From the NCBI GenBank assembly GCA_030696695.1, contig JAUYRP010000021.1:371529-435528 (forward strand): a stretch of DNA of 64,000 nucleotides, read 5' to 3'. The position numbers were made by a program, and so were the translations under genes. This document shows positions 63,793-64,000 of the stretch, piece by piece; positions within the stretch are counted from its first letter, which is position 1, and each line of letters starts with the position of its first letter. This DNA comes from Methylophilus sp. (GTDB taxonomy: Bacteria > Pseudomonadota > Gammaproteobacteria > Burkholderiales > Methylophilaceae). The notes beneath the pieces were generated by a model, which made no database searches, was not told the origin of the DNA, and was given only the letters and a program-made list of their open reading frames with translations.

Positions 63793-64000
63793 TTACTCGA
63801 TGATTTTAGCTACGACACCAGCACCAACGGTACGACCACCTTCACGAATCGCGAAGCGTAAGCCTTCTTCCATCGCAATCGGTGCAATCAATGTCACAGT
63901 GATTGATACGTTATCACCTGGCATCACCATCTCTGTACCTGCTGGCAACTCTACCGCACCCGTGACGTCTGTCGTACGGAAGTAGAATTGTGGACGGTAA
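63793..64000 (-). CDS. tuf: Elongation factor Tu, C-terminal part
   Basis: Only the last 68 codons are inside the window (stop TAA at 63795-63793). The translation reads [20 protein letters not shown], then [40 protein letters not shown] and IIE, the conserved C-terminal barrel domain of EF-Tu. It precedes rpsJ as in the str-S10 arrangement of proteobacteria. Confidence 0.97.
   Translation of the reverse strand, partial: YRPQFYFRTTDVTGAVELPAGTEMVMPGDNVSITVTLIAPIAMEEGLRFAIREGGRTVGAGVVAKIIE

Overview
The window looks like a contiguous chromosomal stretch of a moderately AT-rich betaproteobacterium, most likely a methylotroph of the Methylophilaceae (Methylotenera/Methylophilus type). The class rests on gene order: dusB-fis-purH-purD-hemF, radC/coaBC/dut, and above all secY-infA-rpmJ-rpsM-rpsK-rpsD-rpoA-rplQ with infA inside the ribosomal cluster. 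The family is inferred from general protein resemblance and was not tested by any search. No transposase, integrase, phage gene, CRISPR array, rRNA or tRNA was seen.

Layout. 1-1270: start of an RND efflux adaptor divergent from its TetR/AcrR-type repressor, with AcrR-like operators between them. 1420-8213: housekeeping genes dusB-fis, purH, purD, hemF and an M18 aminopeptidase. 8378-12710: glgC, a decayed second copy of the aminopeptidase 3' end, and two sodium-coupled amino-acid transporters. 12828-17418: cytochrome c, ilvD with a sugar-phosphate mutarotase, lgt, and a small orphan gene behind a sigma-54 promoter motif. 17446-22509: cstA-ybdD-DUF2805 and a FecA-like TonB receptor with a structured mRNA leader. 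22510-39580: a nitrogen-acquisition island. 39625-49482: radC, coaBC, dut, a PqqU/YncD-like TonB receptor, rpmB-rpmG, a mechanosensitive channel, mgtE and a glutaredoxin-like gene. 49535-64000: the tuf/S10/spc/alpha ribosomal protein supercluster on the minus strand.

The nitrogen island is the most informative part. It carries a nitrate-sensing NIT-ANTAR antiterminator (NasR type), a nitrite/formate channel, cyanase, a PP2C phosphatase fused to a Ser/Thr kinase, a nitrate-type ABC importer, an outer-membrane porin, nitrite reductase NirBD and the molybdenum nitrate reductase NasA. Two transport units (25737 and 29171) have the same leader design: a sigma-54 promoter, then two hairpins with hexanucleotide loops that have A at position 1 and G at position 4. 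The second hairpin overlaps the 5' arm of a very strong intrinsic terminator. This is the expected target of an ANTAR protein, so the reading is that NtrC/sigma-54 senses nitrogen limitation and NasR senses nitrate or nitrite and opens the terminator. A second ANTAR regulator gene, nasT, stands beside nasR but is cut by a single in-frame stop.

Other points of interest are a compact three-way-junction leader before the FecA-like receptor, a seven-unit array of 10-bp repeats upstream of it, the aminopeptidase remnant, a sigma-54 promoter in front of an unknown 69-residue protein, and promoters with hairpins inside the ribosomal cluster. All functional calls come from reading motifs by eye; no alignment, folding or database search was run.
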